A DNA stretch of 64,000 bases from CAZWDO01 sp964632485 [NCBI: uncultured bacterium]. Its GTDB lineage: Bacteria; JAGOEH01. The notes under the pieces were generated by a model. It made no database searches. It was not told the DNA's origin and saw only the letters and a list, made by a program, of their open reading frames with translations. The stretch lies in contig CAZWDO010000001.1 of NCBI GenBank assembly GCA_964632485.1, forward strand, positions 136,590 to 200,589. Reading direction: 5' to 3'. Each line of letters opens with the position of its first letter. The first letter of the stretch is position 1. Below are positions 8,141 through 17,678 of this stretch, piece by piece. Position numbers and translations under genes: made by a program.

Positions 8141-9578
8141 AATTATTCCTTTCTTTGAATTGATAAATAGTTGGCTGAAAAAATTTCGAACTCTCATACG
8201 CCCCGACAATCGCCCGCAACAGTTCATCGATCCACGGATCCGCCGCGTCCCATTCGCCTTGATAATGATTTATAATCACACAGAAACTCAGGTGCGGGGA
8301 ATATTCGTGTCCGATATAGCCGGCAAGGCTGCGGACGTGTTCAATGTAACCGGTTTTAGCGCGAATCCAAAACTGATTACCGGTCAGAATCGGGCGTGTG
8401 GCCAGATCTCCACTGCGCCCGGCCACCGGCAACGAGGAAAGATATGCATCACATAATGTCCCATCCCGCGCGCAGTGATTCAACAATGCGCATACCTGGA
8501 GCGGTTGAATCAGATTCATGCGGCTTAATCCTGATCCATCGCGGATGGAAAGCTTATGGATGTCGGGAATCGGCATGGATTGCAGGATACGCATAACGGA
8601 CATCCCACAATCTGCCCAAGAGACACCGGCGGCAGCGTGTGCGCCCAGAGCGCGATAAAGTTGATTAGCGCGAAAATTGTCGCTGAAATGATTGATTCGC
8701 CGACACAACTGTTCCAGGCATGGCGAATGATGCTCTATCCACCAATCTCGTGAATTTGGGGGTTGTTGCTGAATTCGCGGGGCATCATGCCGGTTATTCG
8801 CTCTTACCGCTATCCCGGCATTACCCAGACTCCCGCGCAACCGATCCAAATACCAACGCGTGCCATTGGGAACCGCCAGTCGGCAGTTCATCGGTAAATG
8901 ATCCCGGCGAACGACACCTACCGGCGCCAATATCCCCCGCCCAAACCGCCAACTGAAAACAGTGGGGCCGTCATTTCCAATTAGCTTCAAATCATGAAGT
9001 TGCACCCGTATATTACCAGGAATTGGCAATAACACAACGAGTTTGCCATTTGAATCGCATTCCAGGCGAAGCGTTAAAGCATTGCTGTTTACTGCCAGAA
9101 CCGAAGCGCCAGCGGCATAATCAAACCACAAATCCTCCAATTGCCAGTCAGGACAGCGAAAACCCGGCCATCGCGCTATCGAAAAGTCCCGTAGCTCCCC
9201 CCCGATCTCCCTAACTCCCAGTCGCCGCAATTCCACGGCCCACTGCCCAAAGTGATCAGAGCCCAACGAATCATCACAGAATATATCGGCATCACCATCA
9301 CCACAAATTTCCAAATTTCCTTGCAGTCGGCCATTGGCATCAATGACTCCGCGGGAACCAATTCGGGTAAAAAAACGGGTTTTAAGCCCCAGTCCCTGCA
9401 ATCCTGCCGCCGTCGTGACTAATTTCTGAAGCGAAGCTGGCACCAGTCGTCTCGCCCCATTCCAGTCCACATAGACAGCGCCATCGATCCCCTCTACCCG
9501 TATGCCAACCACGGCTTCAGGGAAAGGAAACAAATCCAGCAAAGCATGAAGTTCCAGTCCCAGCCGATTAAAAATCAT
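8130..9578 (-). CDS. PBP4-like D-alanyl-D-alanine carboxypeptidase (peptidase S13) without signal peptide
   Basis: The three penicillin-binding motifs are present: SLQK (Ser49, Lys52), SDN near residue 300 and KTG near 410, with the large insertion between the first two that marks the S13/DacB family. A typical member is periplasmic and trims peptidoglycan peptides. Here the first residues (MIFNRLGLEL) are not a signal peptide. Upstream in frame there is a stop four codons before the ATG, and an AAAGGA Shine-Dalgarno sits just before the ATG, so no exported form is encoded. The gene lies inside a sugar operon, which is unusual. It may have been recruited for another hydrolytic function or be exported by an unknown route. 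Confidence 0.85.
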   Translation of the reverse strand: MIFNRLGLELHALLDLFPFPEAVVGIRVEGIDGAVYVDWNGARRLVPASLQKLVTTAAGLQGLGLKTRFFTRIGSRGVIDANGRLQGNLEICGDGDADIFCDDSLGSDHFGQWAVELRRLGVREIGGELRDFSIARWPGFRCPDWQLEDLWFDYAAGASVLAVNSNALTLRLECDSNGKLVVLLPIPGNIRVQLHDLKLIGNDGPTVFSWRFGRGILAPVGVVRRDHLPMNCRLAVPNGTRWYLDRLRGSLGNAGIAVRANNRHDAPRIQQQPPNSRDWWIEHHSPCLEQLCRRINHFSDNFRANQLYRALGAHAAAGVSWADCGMSVMRILQSMPIPDIHKLSIRDGSGLSRMNLIQPLQVCALLNHCARDGTLCDAYLSSLPVAGRSGDLATRPILTGNQFWIRAKTGYIEHVRSLAGYIGHEYSPHLSFCVIINHYQGEWDAADPWIDELLRAIVGAYESSKFFQPTIYQFKERNNYDD

Positions 9579-9593
9579 TCGAATCCTTTATGC

Positions 9594-11909
9594 CTATTTT
9601 AAATGGATCAAACGTCGGCTCGCCTGATACTGATCAATACAAAGCGAGTAGAAATAGATTCCAGATGATAATAATGAGGGGAATTGATAGTTCCATGTAT
9701 AATTCGCAGAGATAACGCAGTCATCGAGAATAGTCCCAATTTTCTCACCCAACATGGAATATAAAAATAGCGAAACACGTGCCGGTTGCGGCAGAACAAT
9801 CCGGAACGTGACGGACTGGTTTGCTGGGTTTGGATAATGCCATACTTGAAATCGGGATTCACCTGGCTGATCGTCAAATTCAAGAAAACTTTGAGCATCG
9901 CCCGTTTGTAAGCGAATCTCATCAAGTAAAATCGTTCCCTGGTAAAGCGTATCCTTTTTCGCTGAGGTTTGAATCAGAAACAGGGTGATGGAGACTAATC
10001 GATAGGGTTTTTTCAGAAGAGAATCGACGACATCCAGAGGAGCGGACAGAGTTTCCCAGCCACATTCAAGAGAAGCTCGCTGAGTACGAATGGTGGTTTG
10101 ACAATCGAAGTAGTCCTTGAAACAATATTCGAAAAAATGGGACTGGCCGTTATTATAAAGGTCAATTGCCAATGTATCGAAAGTTCCCCATAGAGCATAG
10201 TCGCAATCAAGCATCAACCGATGCTGGTCTATCCGTTTATAGTAAAAGGCGTAATCCAGCGCCAGCGCGGAGGGAGGATTAGCATAAAGCGTGTCACAAA
10301 GGTGAAGATGACAGGTGATCAGATTCAGGGAGTCCTTGCGGTAATCAGGCAAAAAAGTGAAGGGTTCCACGGTCAGTGACGATGTTTTCGGCAAAATTTG
10401 AATTATCCGGGAAGCGATCAGGGTTCCAAAGCGGACAGTGATCTCACCAGTCCCTTCCATCAGGGCCTCCATCTGGCCAGGCGCAGCCACACGGAGAACC
10501 GGGTGGGAAGCACTCCATTCGGCTTCACGGGCATCGATTCGCGCCGAGTCACCGGAATCCGTAATAGCAATCGCTTCCCACTGGTATATATCGCCCACTA
10601 CCATTGCCATAGAGTCCAGGATAGGACTAATAATCAGGTTCGTCAGTGAAGGCAAGTTTTCCCGATAGCTGACAAAAATCGGAGTCGGACCGATATCGAG
10701 TTCAAAAACACCATCCTGACGATACGTATATTCGGTTTTTTCACCGGAAAGATCAGTGATTTCAGCGCAACGCCACCCCAGCCGCAAACTATCGGCAACC
10801 ACACCCTCCGGGTTCCAAAGGACCAGCACGGTATCGTTTTGAAGGGCATATTTATAACAGTACACACCTGATTCAGACTGAGCATCAATACAATCCAGGC
10901 CGCTCAGTTTATGGCAAAGCGACCGATACGCCAGATAAGAGGGCTTGGGTTTAAAATCGCTTCTGACAACCTTGAAATGACATTCCTGATTGCCAGGATC
11001 ATTGCAGGGATTGTGAAACTCGTACCAATTAACATGTTGAAGATATGGCAGGGCGGAAAGTAGCAGATAGGAACGCGCCAGAAAATTGGCTTGTTCTGTT
11101 TCCGACACATTGGAATTGCCTTGGGTAGGATAGCCCATTTCCGTAATCCATACGGGTTTGGGCGCCGAAAGCTGATAAACTTTTTCCATTTCCGCCACCA
11201 GTTTTATTTCAGGAGCCATCACTGGCTGATAGGGATGAACCGAAACAGCATCCATATATTCCAATCCCCCAGCGGCTATTACCTGGCCGATGAAACTGAG
11301 ATCGACCATCGAAGTCGCGCATCCCATCACAAATACAGTACTATCCACGGCTTTGCAGGCTTGATACGCTGCTTTCAGGAGTTCGGCATAATCCATGGCA
11401 TTGGGTTCGGGATGCCAGAAACCGGGGAGGTTGGGTTCGTTCCAAATTTCATAATAACGCACACCCCAAGGCGCGTAGTGGGAAACAACGGCCTGGCAGT
11501 AGCGGCAAAACGCCGCCCGCTGCTCTTCTGTGGCCGGGGCCAACGCCAGATCGGGACTGCCGCTGTAGAGAGGATTGCTATAGTCAAGCGCCAGGATGAC
11601 CTGAATATTCTTTGCCAGGGCGGTTTGAATATATTGATCGTATTCGGGCGGAAAACTATAGACGCCGGGCGTCTGCTCCACAATATACCAGTATACCTCA
11701 TCCCGGATCGAATGGATACCGGCCGAACTCACGAGTTCGAGAATGGTGTCGCAATAATTGATATAATCTGGCCGCATATCGAAAGTTTGGCCAAAATGCA
11801 CGGTAATCCCAAAAAACGGAGTGGGCGGCTGTTCGGCCCAAACCATAAGTAAGGCCAAATGCCAGACGATAACCAAAACCACCATTTGCGCAGACACAAA
11901 TTTACGCAT
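9594..11909 (-). CDS. Secreted clan GH-A glycoside hydrolase with T9SS sorting domain
   Basis: The 771-residue protein starts with a signal peptide (MRKF, hydrophobic core, cleavage near WAEQ). A TIM-barrel hydrolase domain spans about residues 30-345. It has the acid/base in EIWNEPN (Glu158) and a nucleophile in ITEMGY (Glu257), which is the clan GH-A arrangement closest to GH39/GH5. A bacterial Ig-like stretch (about 415-505) and a beta-sandwich that may bind carbohydrate follow. The last 85 residues are a type IX sorting domain (YPNPANQSV, then GIYFYS, ending in LIHLK). It is probably displayed on the cell surface and cuts polysaccharide before import by the neighbouring ABC system. Substrate specificity is inferred from context only. 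Confidence 0.85.
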   Translation of the reverse strand: MRKFVSAQMVVLVIVWHLALLMVWAEQPPTPFFGITVHFGQTFDMRPDYINYCDTILELVSSAGIHSIRDEVYWYIVEQTPGVYSFPPEYDQYIQTALAKNIQVILALDYSNPLYSGSPDLALAPATEEQRAAFCRYCQAVVSHYAPWGVRYYEIWNEPNLPGFWHPEPNAMDYAELLKAAYQACKAVDSTVFVMGCATSMVDLSFIGQVIAAGGLEYMDAVSVHPYQPVMAPEIKLVAEMEKVYQLSAPKPVWITEMGYPTQGNSNVSETEQANFLARSYLLLSALPYLQHVNWYEFHNPCNDPGNQECHFKVVRSDFKPKPSYLAYRSLCHKLSGLDCIDAQSESGVYCYKYALQNDTVLVLWNPEGVVADSLRLGWRCAEITDLSGEKTEYTYRQDGVFELDIGPTPIFVSYRENLPSLTNLIISPILDSMAMVVGDIYQWEAIAITDSGDSARIDAREAEWSASHPVLRVAAPGQMEALMEGTGEITVRFGTLIASRIIQILPKTSSLTVEPFTFLPDYRKDSLNLITCHLHLCDTLYANPPSALALDYAFYYKRIDQHRLMLDCDYALWGTFDTLAIDLYNNGQSHFFEYCFKDYFDCQTTIRTQRASLECGWETLSAPLDVVDSLLKKPYRLVSITLFLIQTSAKKDTLYQGTILLDEIRLQTGDAQSFLEFDDQPGESRFQVWHYPNPANQSVTFRIVLPQPARVSLFLYSMLGEKIGTILDDCVISANYTWNYQFPSLLSSGIYFYSLCIDQYQASRRLIHLK

Positions 11910-11912
11910 TGT

Positions 11913-12740
11913 TCACCCCTTTATTCCGGACATTTTAATGCCCTCGATCAGATAGCGTTGAGCGAAAAGAAAAAAAATAAACGTTGGAATGATGGAAAGA
12001 GTGGCGGCTGCCATCATCCAGTTCCAGTGAGTACCGTACTTGCTCATGAACAGGGGAAGGCCAAGTGAAAGGGGATATAGCTGATCGCGGTTGAGGTAGA
12101 GCAAAGGGCCGAGGTAATTATTCCAGGCAGCCACGAACTGGAACAACGCAATGATCAGAAGCACGGGTTTAGTTAGCGGCAGAATGATTAGCCGGTATAT
12201 CTGCCATTCTCCAGCGCCGTCGATGCGTGCGGCCTCGATGAGAACATTGGGAATGGTACTGAGAAACTGTCGGATCAGAAAAATATGAGCGGCCACTCCG
12301 CTAAATGCCGGTAAGATTAAGGGCCAGTAGGTGTCTATCAAATGGAGATTTTTGAAGACCAAAAAAGTTGGCACCAGGGTGGCGGCGCTGGGCAACAGGA
12401 TCGTACTCAGCATTAACGCGAAACAGAGACCTCGACCCGGCCATTTAATTTTACTGAAACTATAAGCTACCAGCGGACTAACGAGTACTGTCCCCAGCAC
12501 CGAACCAGCCGTGATCAGTATGCTATTGCCAAGATAGGTCCAAAAGGGGAAATAGCTAATCGCCTGAGAATAGTTGTCCCATGCTAATTCTACTGGAAAA
12601 AATGCCGTATAATTGTCAAACAGTTGATGGTCCGGCTTCAGCGACGTTGCCAGCATCCATAGAAATGGCATGGCAAAGACAAGGCTGATCGCAATCAGAA
12701 CCACTCTCGTGAAAAAAAATTGTTTACTGTGTTTCGTCAT
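11913..12740 (-). CDS. Sugar ABC transporter permease, MalG type
   Basis: A 275-residue inner-membrane protein with about six hydrophobic segments and the EAA loop (EAARIDGAGEW, near residue 165) that contacts the ATPase. The C-terminus (LIEGIKMSGIKG) is typical of CUT1 permeases of the MalG/UgpE class. It forms the translocation pore with the adjacent MalF-type permease, whose gene overlaps it by 17 bases. The T9SS hydrolase gene follows after three bases. Confidence 0.93.
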   Translation of the reverse strand: MTKHSKQFFFTRVVLIAISLVFAMPFLWMLATSLKPDHQLFDNYTAFFPVELAWDNYSQAISYFPFWTYLGNSILITAGSVLGTVLVSPLVAYSFSKIKWPGRGLCFALMLSTILLPSAATLVPTFLVFKNLHLIDTYWPLILPAFSGVAAHIFLIRQFLSTIPNVLIEAARIDGAGEWQIYRLIILPLTKPVLLIIALFQFVAAWNNYLGPLLYLNRDQLYPLSLGLPLFMSKYGTHWNWMMAAATLSIIPTFIFFLFAQRYLIEGIKMSGIKG

Positions 12741-13605
12741 AGTGCCACCCGCTGATTGGTAATTTAAAGATCAACCAGGTCAGTCCCATCCCCAGTATAA
12801 AAAGCAGCCATGCCATGGCGGAAGCGTATCCCATACGGGAATATGTAAATGCCTGTTTGTAAAGATACTGCACATAGGAAAGCGAGGCATGGGCAGGTCC
12901 GCCTTCTGTCAGTATTTGGGGTAAATCAAAAATCTGCAAGGCGCCGATAGTTGACATAATCATATAATAAAAAGTGGCCGGGCCCAGCAGTGGAAACGTG
13001 ATCCGCCAAAAGCGGGACCAACCAGTAACCCCGTCCAGTTCCGCCGCCTCATATAATTCCTGGGGGATATCGTTCAACGCCGCCAGATAGATTACGGCCG
13101 TACCACCGACCCCCAGTTGGCTAATCAAGATAATCGTCAATTTCACCCAGTTTTCATCAGTCAGCCAGGCAGGAGCTTCCAAACCAAGACGTTCTACGTT
13201 TACATTGATAAATCCAATATAGGGATTGAAAAACCATTGGGCAATCGCCGCCAGAGCAAATATGGGCACAATGCCGGGCATGTAAATAATACTACGATAC
13301 AAAACCTTTTCACGCAAAGGCTTAGCTAACAATAGAGCCAATCCCATCCCTATAAACAAGCCCACCGGGACCAGACCGATCACGTAGACCAGCGTGTTTT
13401 TCAAACTCTGTATGAATACCTCATCCTGTAACAATTGAAAGTAGTTATCTAATCCCACCCAGGCAAAATGATCGGACATGCTATAATCGGTCAAACTAAA
13501 AAACAGGGAAGTTACAATTGGATAAAGATAAAACACAATAAAGCCGAGCATCCAGGGTAGAGCGAAAATGATGCCCCAAAGGGTTTGGCTGTGTTTAATG
13601 CGCAT
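12724..13605 (-). CDS. Sugar ABC transporter permease, MalF type
   Basis: An inner-membrane permease of about 293 residues with six predicted membrane helices and the EAA motif EAAELDGVTGW. The chosen start is the ATG at 13605 (MRIKHSQ), preceded by GGA nine bases upstream. The frame is open 20 codons further, but that part would only overlap the binding-protein gene. The gene overlaps its upstream neighbour by 11 bases and the MalG-type gene by 17, so the three transport genes are translationally coupled. Confidence 0.92.
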   Translation of the reverse strand: MRIKHSQTLWGIIFALPWMLGFIVFYLYPIVTSLFFSLTDYSMSDHFAWVGLDNYFQLLQDEVFIQSLKNTLVYVIGLVPVGLFIGMGLALLLAKPLREKVLYRSIIYMPGIVPIFALAAIAQWFFNPYIGFINVNVERLGLEAPAWLTDENWVKLTIILISQLGVGGTAVIYLAALNDIPQELYEAAELDGVTGWSRFWRITFPLLGPATFYYMIMSTIGALQIFDLPQILTEGGPAHASLSYVQYLYKQAFTYSRMGYASAMAWLLFILGMGLTWLIFKLPISGWHYDETQ

Positions 13606-14860
13606 CGGCGCGTTCCAGTTCTGCCTGCAGCAAGCGTTGGGCATCGCGAAGAGCTTGTTGCGCACTCTTTTTATTGTAAAAAATCAATTCACGGGCTTCA
13701 GTCAGTTTATCCCAAAAAAGAGCGCCAACGGGCAAAACGGGGCGGCATTGGGCCGTTGCCAGCAATTCGACAAAGAATTTCATGTTCGGGTATTGAGCTA
13801 TCAGCAGATCGTTACCGGGTCGAAAAGTGGCCAGATGCTTAGTTTGCGGGGCAAAAAGCAGTTGGCCCCGGGTGCATATATCGACAATGAAGCGGACTGC
13901 CGCGTCGCGTTCCTTCACTCCGCGCGGCATAACAAAGGCCTGACCACCGGCCCAGGTGCTATTTTTGCATCCATCACGCGGATGAGGAATCGGAGCGATT
14001 CCATACTCAAAACCCGGAGGAGCAAACGACTCAAAATCCTGGATCAACCAATTCCCTTCAATGAGCATCGCTAATCGTCCGGTTAGAAAGGATTGGACAT
14101 TAGTGCCAAACGTCATTAGAAATGCGCTGACATACTGCATGCCATATTCCTGAGCATATTTTTTCTGCCAACGCATTGATTGCAGAATAGCAGAATCAGT
14201 CGCGAAACAAAAATGATGCTGCGATTCATCGAAAAAAGCGCCGCCAAATACCAGCCCCCAAGTATAATGCCAGCCTTGCCCCTGCCAGGGAATAAATCCG
14301 TATCGTATTGCTTTTTTGCCGCGCTTAACCGTTGTCCGCTTAGCAATCTCATCGAGCTCCTCCAGGGTGGAAGGCGCCGAATCGGCTGGCAAACCGATCT
14401 CCCGCATCACAGCCTTGTTGTAGTAGAGAACACGGACATCGGTATCAAACGGCAACCCGTACAATTGCCTATTGTAAATAACTTCCCGGATGGCAAACGG
14501 ATAGAAATCGCGAGCCAGGTCGATTGAATCCGGCAGACAAGAAGCCAGCCAAGGCTCCAGAGGTTCCAGCAGATGCTGGGCAGCGCGTTGGGCAATGGTA
14601 AAACGATCAATACAGTACACATCCGGACCGCTCCCCCCCAGTACAGCGGATATCAATTTGGTCGCATCCGCCTCGTTTCCGGGAATATAAACCAATTGCA
14701 CCTTTACAGCGGGATTGTCTTGCCGATACAAAGCGACAATCTCTTCCAGCGCCCGCCGTTCATGCGGAGTAGCCATGGAATGCCAGACCGTCAGCGAAAA
14801 CGATATCGGACACAAAACCATTACGAGAACGATGTATCGTAGCCAAACAGAGATCAACAT
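13595..14860 (-). CDS. Sugar ABC transporter substrate-binding protein (family 1)
   Basis: The 421-residue protein opens with a hydrophobic export signal (MLISVWLRYIVLVMVL) and then has the SBP family 1 pattern: LTVWHSM, a helix with ERRALEEIV, PDVYCIDR, and NWLIQDFE in the C-terminal lobe. Such proteins capture oligosaccharides in the periplasm and deliver them to MalF/MalG-type permeases, which are the next two genes. No lipobox Cys is clear, so it may be anchored by its N-terminal helix or be free. The flanking GH38 and GH130 genes suggest a manno-oligosaccharide ligand. Confidence 0.88.
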   Translation of the reverse strand: MLISVWLRYIVLVMVLCPISFSLTVWHSMATPHERRALEEIVALYRQDNPAVKVQLVYIPGNEADATKLISAVLGGSGPDVYCIDRFTIAQRAAQHLLEPLEPWLASCLPDSIDLARDFYPFAIREVIYNRQLYGLPFDTDVRVLYYNKAVMREIGLPADSAPSTLEELDEIAKRTTVKRGKKAIRYGFIPWQGQGWHYTWGLVFGGAFFDESQHHFCFATDSAILQSMRWQKKYAQEYGMQYVSAFLMTFGTNVQSFLTGRLAMLIEGNWLIQDFESFAPPGFEYGIAPIPHPRDGCKNSTWAGGQAFVMPRGVKERDAAVRFIVDICTRGQLLFAPQTKHLATFRPGNDLLIAQYPNMKFFVELLATAQCRPVLPVGALFWDKLTEARELIFYNKKSAQQALRDAQRLLQAELERADAH

Positions 14861-14864
14861 CGAA

Positions 14865-17468
14865 TCAAGGCTCCAGACGCAAAGTTTTTACCTCGCCGGC
14901 TTTGAAGGCGATCCGCCATGGCGATTCCCCTTTCACTCCGGTTGAATTTTGCTCAGCCATATCCGTGAGACTAAGCCGTGAAAATTGGCGGGAACGGAGG
15001 ACTACTTCCCGGGCCGCCCCAGGATTCAGAAGCCGAACGATTAAAGCATCGGAATCGATTGCCGGTTTACAAGCCATCCAATGCAAACCTTCCAGCGACT
15101 CAAATAACTGCCAGGGAATATTTAATCGAAACCCAGGCAAACAGACACTGGTACGAAGAAACGCCTCAGCGCTGGGCCAAAGCCCTTCTTGTTCCGCAAC
15201 CCAATCCAACGCAAGATGATAAGTCAACCGCTCCTTAGTCTGCCCTCCGGGAGTAGGGACAAAAGGACCGGCATGTCCGCTACGGGTGGAAAGGTCCCCG
15301 CGAGAAAGGTAGCCATTAGCGCGTAAAAGAGTTAATTTGACTTCAGTGGCATCGGCGCAAAGCGCAGTTTCATATTCATGATTTCCGCGGGACATCAACA
15401 TCCAAATGCCATTTTCCCCGGAAAATCCCATAAAGCTTTCCATGGCGTAGCGAGCCACCAACTCCTCGGTAGCTTCGGGATCCGGTTGCGCTTCAACCGG
15501 ATGTCTGACCAGACCAAAATGTGAATTGTTGAACACCTCGTCGTGGCGTTCTGGAAAGCGGAAAGTCGCTCGCAGGCGATGATCTTCGGAACGATTTTCC
15601 AGTGAAATCCTCACTTCAATGCGCCGTTGAAAAGCAAATAGTCGATAACGGATGGAAAGCGGATTTTCGATCAATTCACTGCTCCGTCGGCCATTTTCAA
15701 CCTTACGCGGCAGAAGGAGATAACCATCCAGGGTAATTTCATGCATGAAATTAAGGTTGATTACTTGCCGGGCCGTCAAAAAGGGCTTTACATTCACTTC
15801 CCGATCACCGAATAACGGCGCAAAATTATAACCGTCCCCCACATCTGCCTGGTCAATAAAGTGTAGATAGTAATAAGTTTTAACGGAATCGTCTTTTGCC
15901 TTCACTTCAAACGAACCATCATCGGCGAGATTGAAAAAATAAAAGGGATTTTCGTATTGATAGCCGGGAACTCCCTGAGTGAAGGAATGTATCTCCTTGC
16001 GCAGAGAAACACTTTTAAAACCCAAAGCCGGCATATCAAGCGGGAAGAGCAACCGATACCACTGCCCCGAGCGTCCTTCGCATAATTGCTGAAGACTTGA
16101 CTGACGAATAAAGGGGTCCAGTAACGGCAAGGCGGCGAGCTGTTCGCTACCGCGCCCGGGCTGGCAGGTACGATCCAACAATTCTTCCATTCCAACTTCA
16201 CAGGGTTCGATATAGGTAGGGATGCGGGTTTCCTGGTCATATATAGTATACCCGGCATGATCAAGCAGGAAGTAACACTCCACCACGGTTTTTAAGGGAA
16301 AGCCGCCTGGGTTGAATACCAGCGCATCCCGGGCAGTAGTGGATTCCGCAATATTTGAAGCAGTCATTCGCAAATGACGCGCAATGCTCATAATTCCATT
16401 TTCCTGCGCTGTTGCCAGCCGGGATTCCGCATCAAGATGCACACGGTCGGTGCTGCAGCCGCAAAGTGTGTCATGCGGTTGGGATTGCAACACCAGACGC
16501 CAACTGCGTTCCAGTTCTAAGAGATAAGCGGGGGTTCCCGTCAAACGGGAGCAAGCGCAAAGCGGTTCCAAGTAATCACTTAAAAACGTTTGCGCATCAA
16601 AATGACGCAACTTGAGGTACACTCGGCTGGAAAGAATGTCCTTGAGCACGAATTCACGACGCGGGCAACGCAATTCGCCCTCAATTTGGCTTATACTGTC
16701 CACAGCCGTCAATACGCGCTCGATATAGTAATCTAAGGTCGAGCTCACTCCATGATGCCCCCATTCCTCCAACCATAGAGGGATTTGAGCGACTAATTCT
16801 CCATCAAAAATCTCATGATCGGTGCCATTCATCAACAATCCATAAGGGGTCGCCGCTTTGTCGATCAAGTCATCCACTTCATCGCGGATCACCTCTTTCA
16901 TGACGTCCAGTGGCCGGCCGTAATGCGCAGAAGTTGAATAGCCGCGCATTAAATGCGTGGTTAGCACACGATCACCGTTAGGAGCCTGCCACCAGAACTC
17001 AGTTTTTCCAGCGGCTTTGCCGACCCCGCGCCAGATAACTGCGGCTTTAAGCCCCAAACCTTTAATCAGGGTCGGCATATAAGCAGAATGCCCGAACATA
17101 TCCGGCAAATACGCCGTCTCCATTGACCGACACCCCAGACGTTCCAAAACCTGACGGCCGATCAGACAGTTGCGGATCATCGATTCACCACTGACCAGAA
17201 ACTCATCCGGAAGAATATACCAGGGTCCCGCCGACAAGCGCCCATCTTTCAGCAACTGCACTAATTCGTTCTTCCGTTCTGGCCGCATCTCCAGGTAATC
17301 TTCCAGAACAATAGTCTGACCGTCAAGGACATAAGCCTTGAATTCCGGCTGTTGGTGTAGCCGATCAATCAAACTATCAATCAGAAAGAGCAAGCGATGC
17401 CGATAGAACTCGAACGGAACATACCATTCGCGATCCCAGTGAGTATGGGTAACCAGAGAAAATTCCAT
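14865..17468 (-). CDS. GH38 alpha-mannosidase
   Basis: GH38 enzymes are retaining alpha-mannosidases with one active-site zinc. The zinc ligands His10 and Asp12 are in THTHWDREW, and Asp123 in LPDMFGHS is both a zinc ligand and the nucleophile. The 867-residue length and the C-terminal SGHAGPFVPTPGG region fit bacterial cytoplasmic members. No signal peptide is present. The start at 17468 has AAGGAG nine bases upstream; an alternative ATG lies eight codons earlier. It is the first gene of the mannoside operon, directly downstream of a consensus promoter and palindromic operator. It probably removes alpha-mannose from imported oligosaccharides before the GH130 enzyme acts. Confidence 0.95.
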   Translation of the reverse strand: MEFSLVTHTHWDREWYVPFEFYRHRLLFLIDSLIDRLHQQPEFKAYVLDGQTIVLEDYLEMRPERKNELVQLLKDGRLSAGPWYILPDEFLVSGESMIRNCLIGRQVLERLGCRSMETAYLPDMFGHSAYMPTLIKGLGLKAAVIWRGVGKAAGKTEFWWQAPNGDRVLTTHLMRGYSTSAHYGRPLDVMKEVIRDEVDDLIDKAATPYGLLMNGTDHEIFDGELVAQIPLWLEEWGHHGVSSTLDYYIERVLTAVDSISQIEGELRCPRREFVLKDILSSRVYLKLRHFDAQTFLSDYLEPLCACSRLTGTPAYLLELERSWRLVLQSQPHDTLCGCSTDRVHLDAESRLATAQENGIMSIARHLRMTASNIAESTTARDALVFNPGGFPLKTVVECYFLLDHAGYTIYDQETRIPTYIEPCEVGMEELLDRTCQPGRGSEQLAALPLLDPFIRQSSLQQLCEGRSGQWYRLLFPLDMPALGFKSVSLRKEIHSFTQGVPGYQYENPFYFFNLADDGSFEVKAKDDSVKTYYYLHFIDQADVGDGYNFAPLFGDREVNVKPFLTARQVINLNFMHEITLDGYLLLPRKVENGRRSSELIENPLSIRYRLFAFQRRIEVRISLENRSEDHRLRATFRFPERHDEVFNNSHFGLVRHPVEAQPDPEATEELVARYAMESFMGFSGENGIWMLMSRGNHEYETALCADATEVKLTLLRANGYLSRGDLSTRSGHAGPFVPTPGGQTKERLTYHLALDWVAEQEGLWPSAEAFLRTSVCLPGFRLNIPWQLFESLEGLHWMACKPAIDSDALIVRLLNPGAAREVVLRSRQFSRLSLTDMAEQNSTGVKGESPWRIAFKAGEVKTLRLEP

Positions 17469-17494
17469 AACAGTAAACTCCTTAATATCCAAAT

Positions 17495-17515
17495 TTAGTT
17501 AAAGCTTTTAACTAA
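17495..17515. promoter_or_regulatory. Palindromic operator for the ROK regulator
   Basis: A perfect inverted repeat, TTAGTTAAA, 3-base spacer, TTTAACTAA. It begins at the last base of the -10 of the mannoside-operon promoter and covers the predicted transcription start. The form resembles XylR-type operators (TTAGTTT...AAACTAA), and XylR is a ROK-family repressor, as is the divergent gene product. Repression by occlusion is the natural inference. Confidence 0.75.
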
Positions 17516-17543
17516 TTATAAAAAATAAAATTGCTTTTGTCAA
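17515..17543 (-). promoter_or_regulatory. Consensus sigma70 promoter of the mannoside operon
   Basis: On the minus strand TTGACA (17543-17538), 17 bases, then TATAAT (17520-17515). Both hexamers match the consensus exactly. Transcription should start near 17508, inside the palindrome, giving a leader of about 40 bases before the GH38 start. Confidence 0.8.
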
Positions 17544-17562
17544 GCTAAAATAAAAAAATCTA

Positions 17563-17591
17563 TTGACAAAATTGATTTTTTAGATTACTAT
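17563..17591 (+). promoter_or_regulatory. Sigma70 promoter of the ROK regulator gene
   Basis: TTGACA at 17563-17568 and TACTAT at 17586-17591 with a 17-base spacer; an overlapping TATAAT lies at 17589-17594. The leader to the ATG at 17679 is about 80 bases and contains an operator half-site, but no clear Shine-Dalgarno. Confidence 0.6.
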
Positions 17592-17622
17592 AATAATTAT
17601 GAATAATTTTGTGTTTTCCAAT

Positions 17623-17631
17623 TTAGTTAAA
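17623..17631 (+). promoter_or_regulatory. Operator half-site in the ROK gene leader
   Basis: TTAGTTAAA is an exact copy of the left arm of the palindrome at 17495-17515. The position of the right arm (17635-17643) matches only 5 of 9 bases. It lies about 30 bases downstream of the predicted ROK transcription start and may allow weak autoregulation. Confidence 0.4.
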
Positions 17632-17678
17632 GTTATAAATCAAACAGCCAATTATCACACACTAACAATGCTAAAAAC

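Noticed and set aside
11091-11852. 253-codon plus-strand frame opposite the secreted hydrolase
   Set aside because: It is antisense to the conserved catalytic domain and rich in residues mirrored from it; an ordinary shadow frame.
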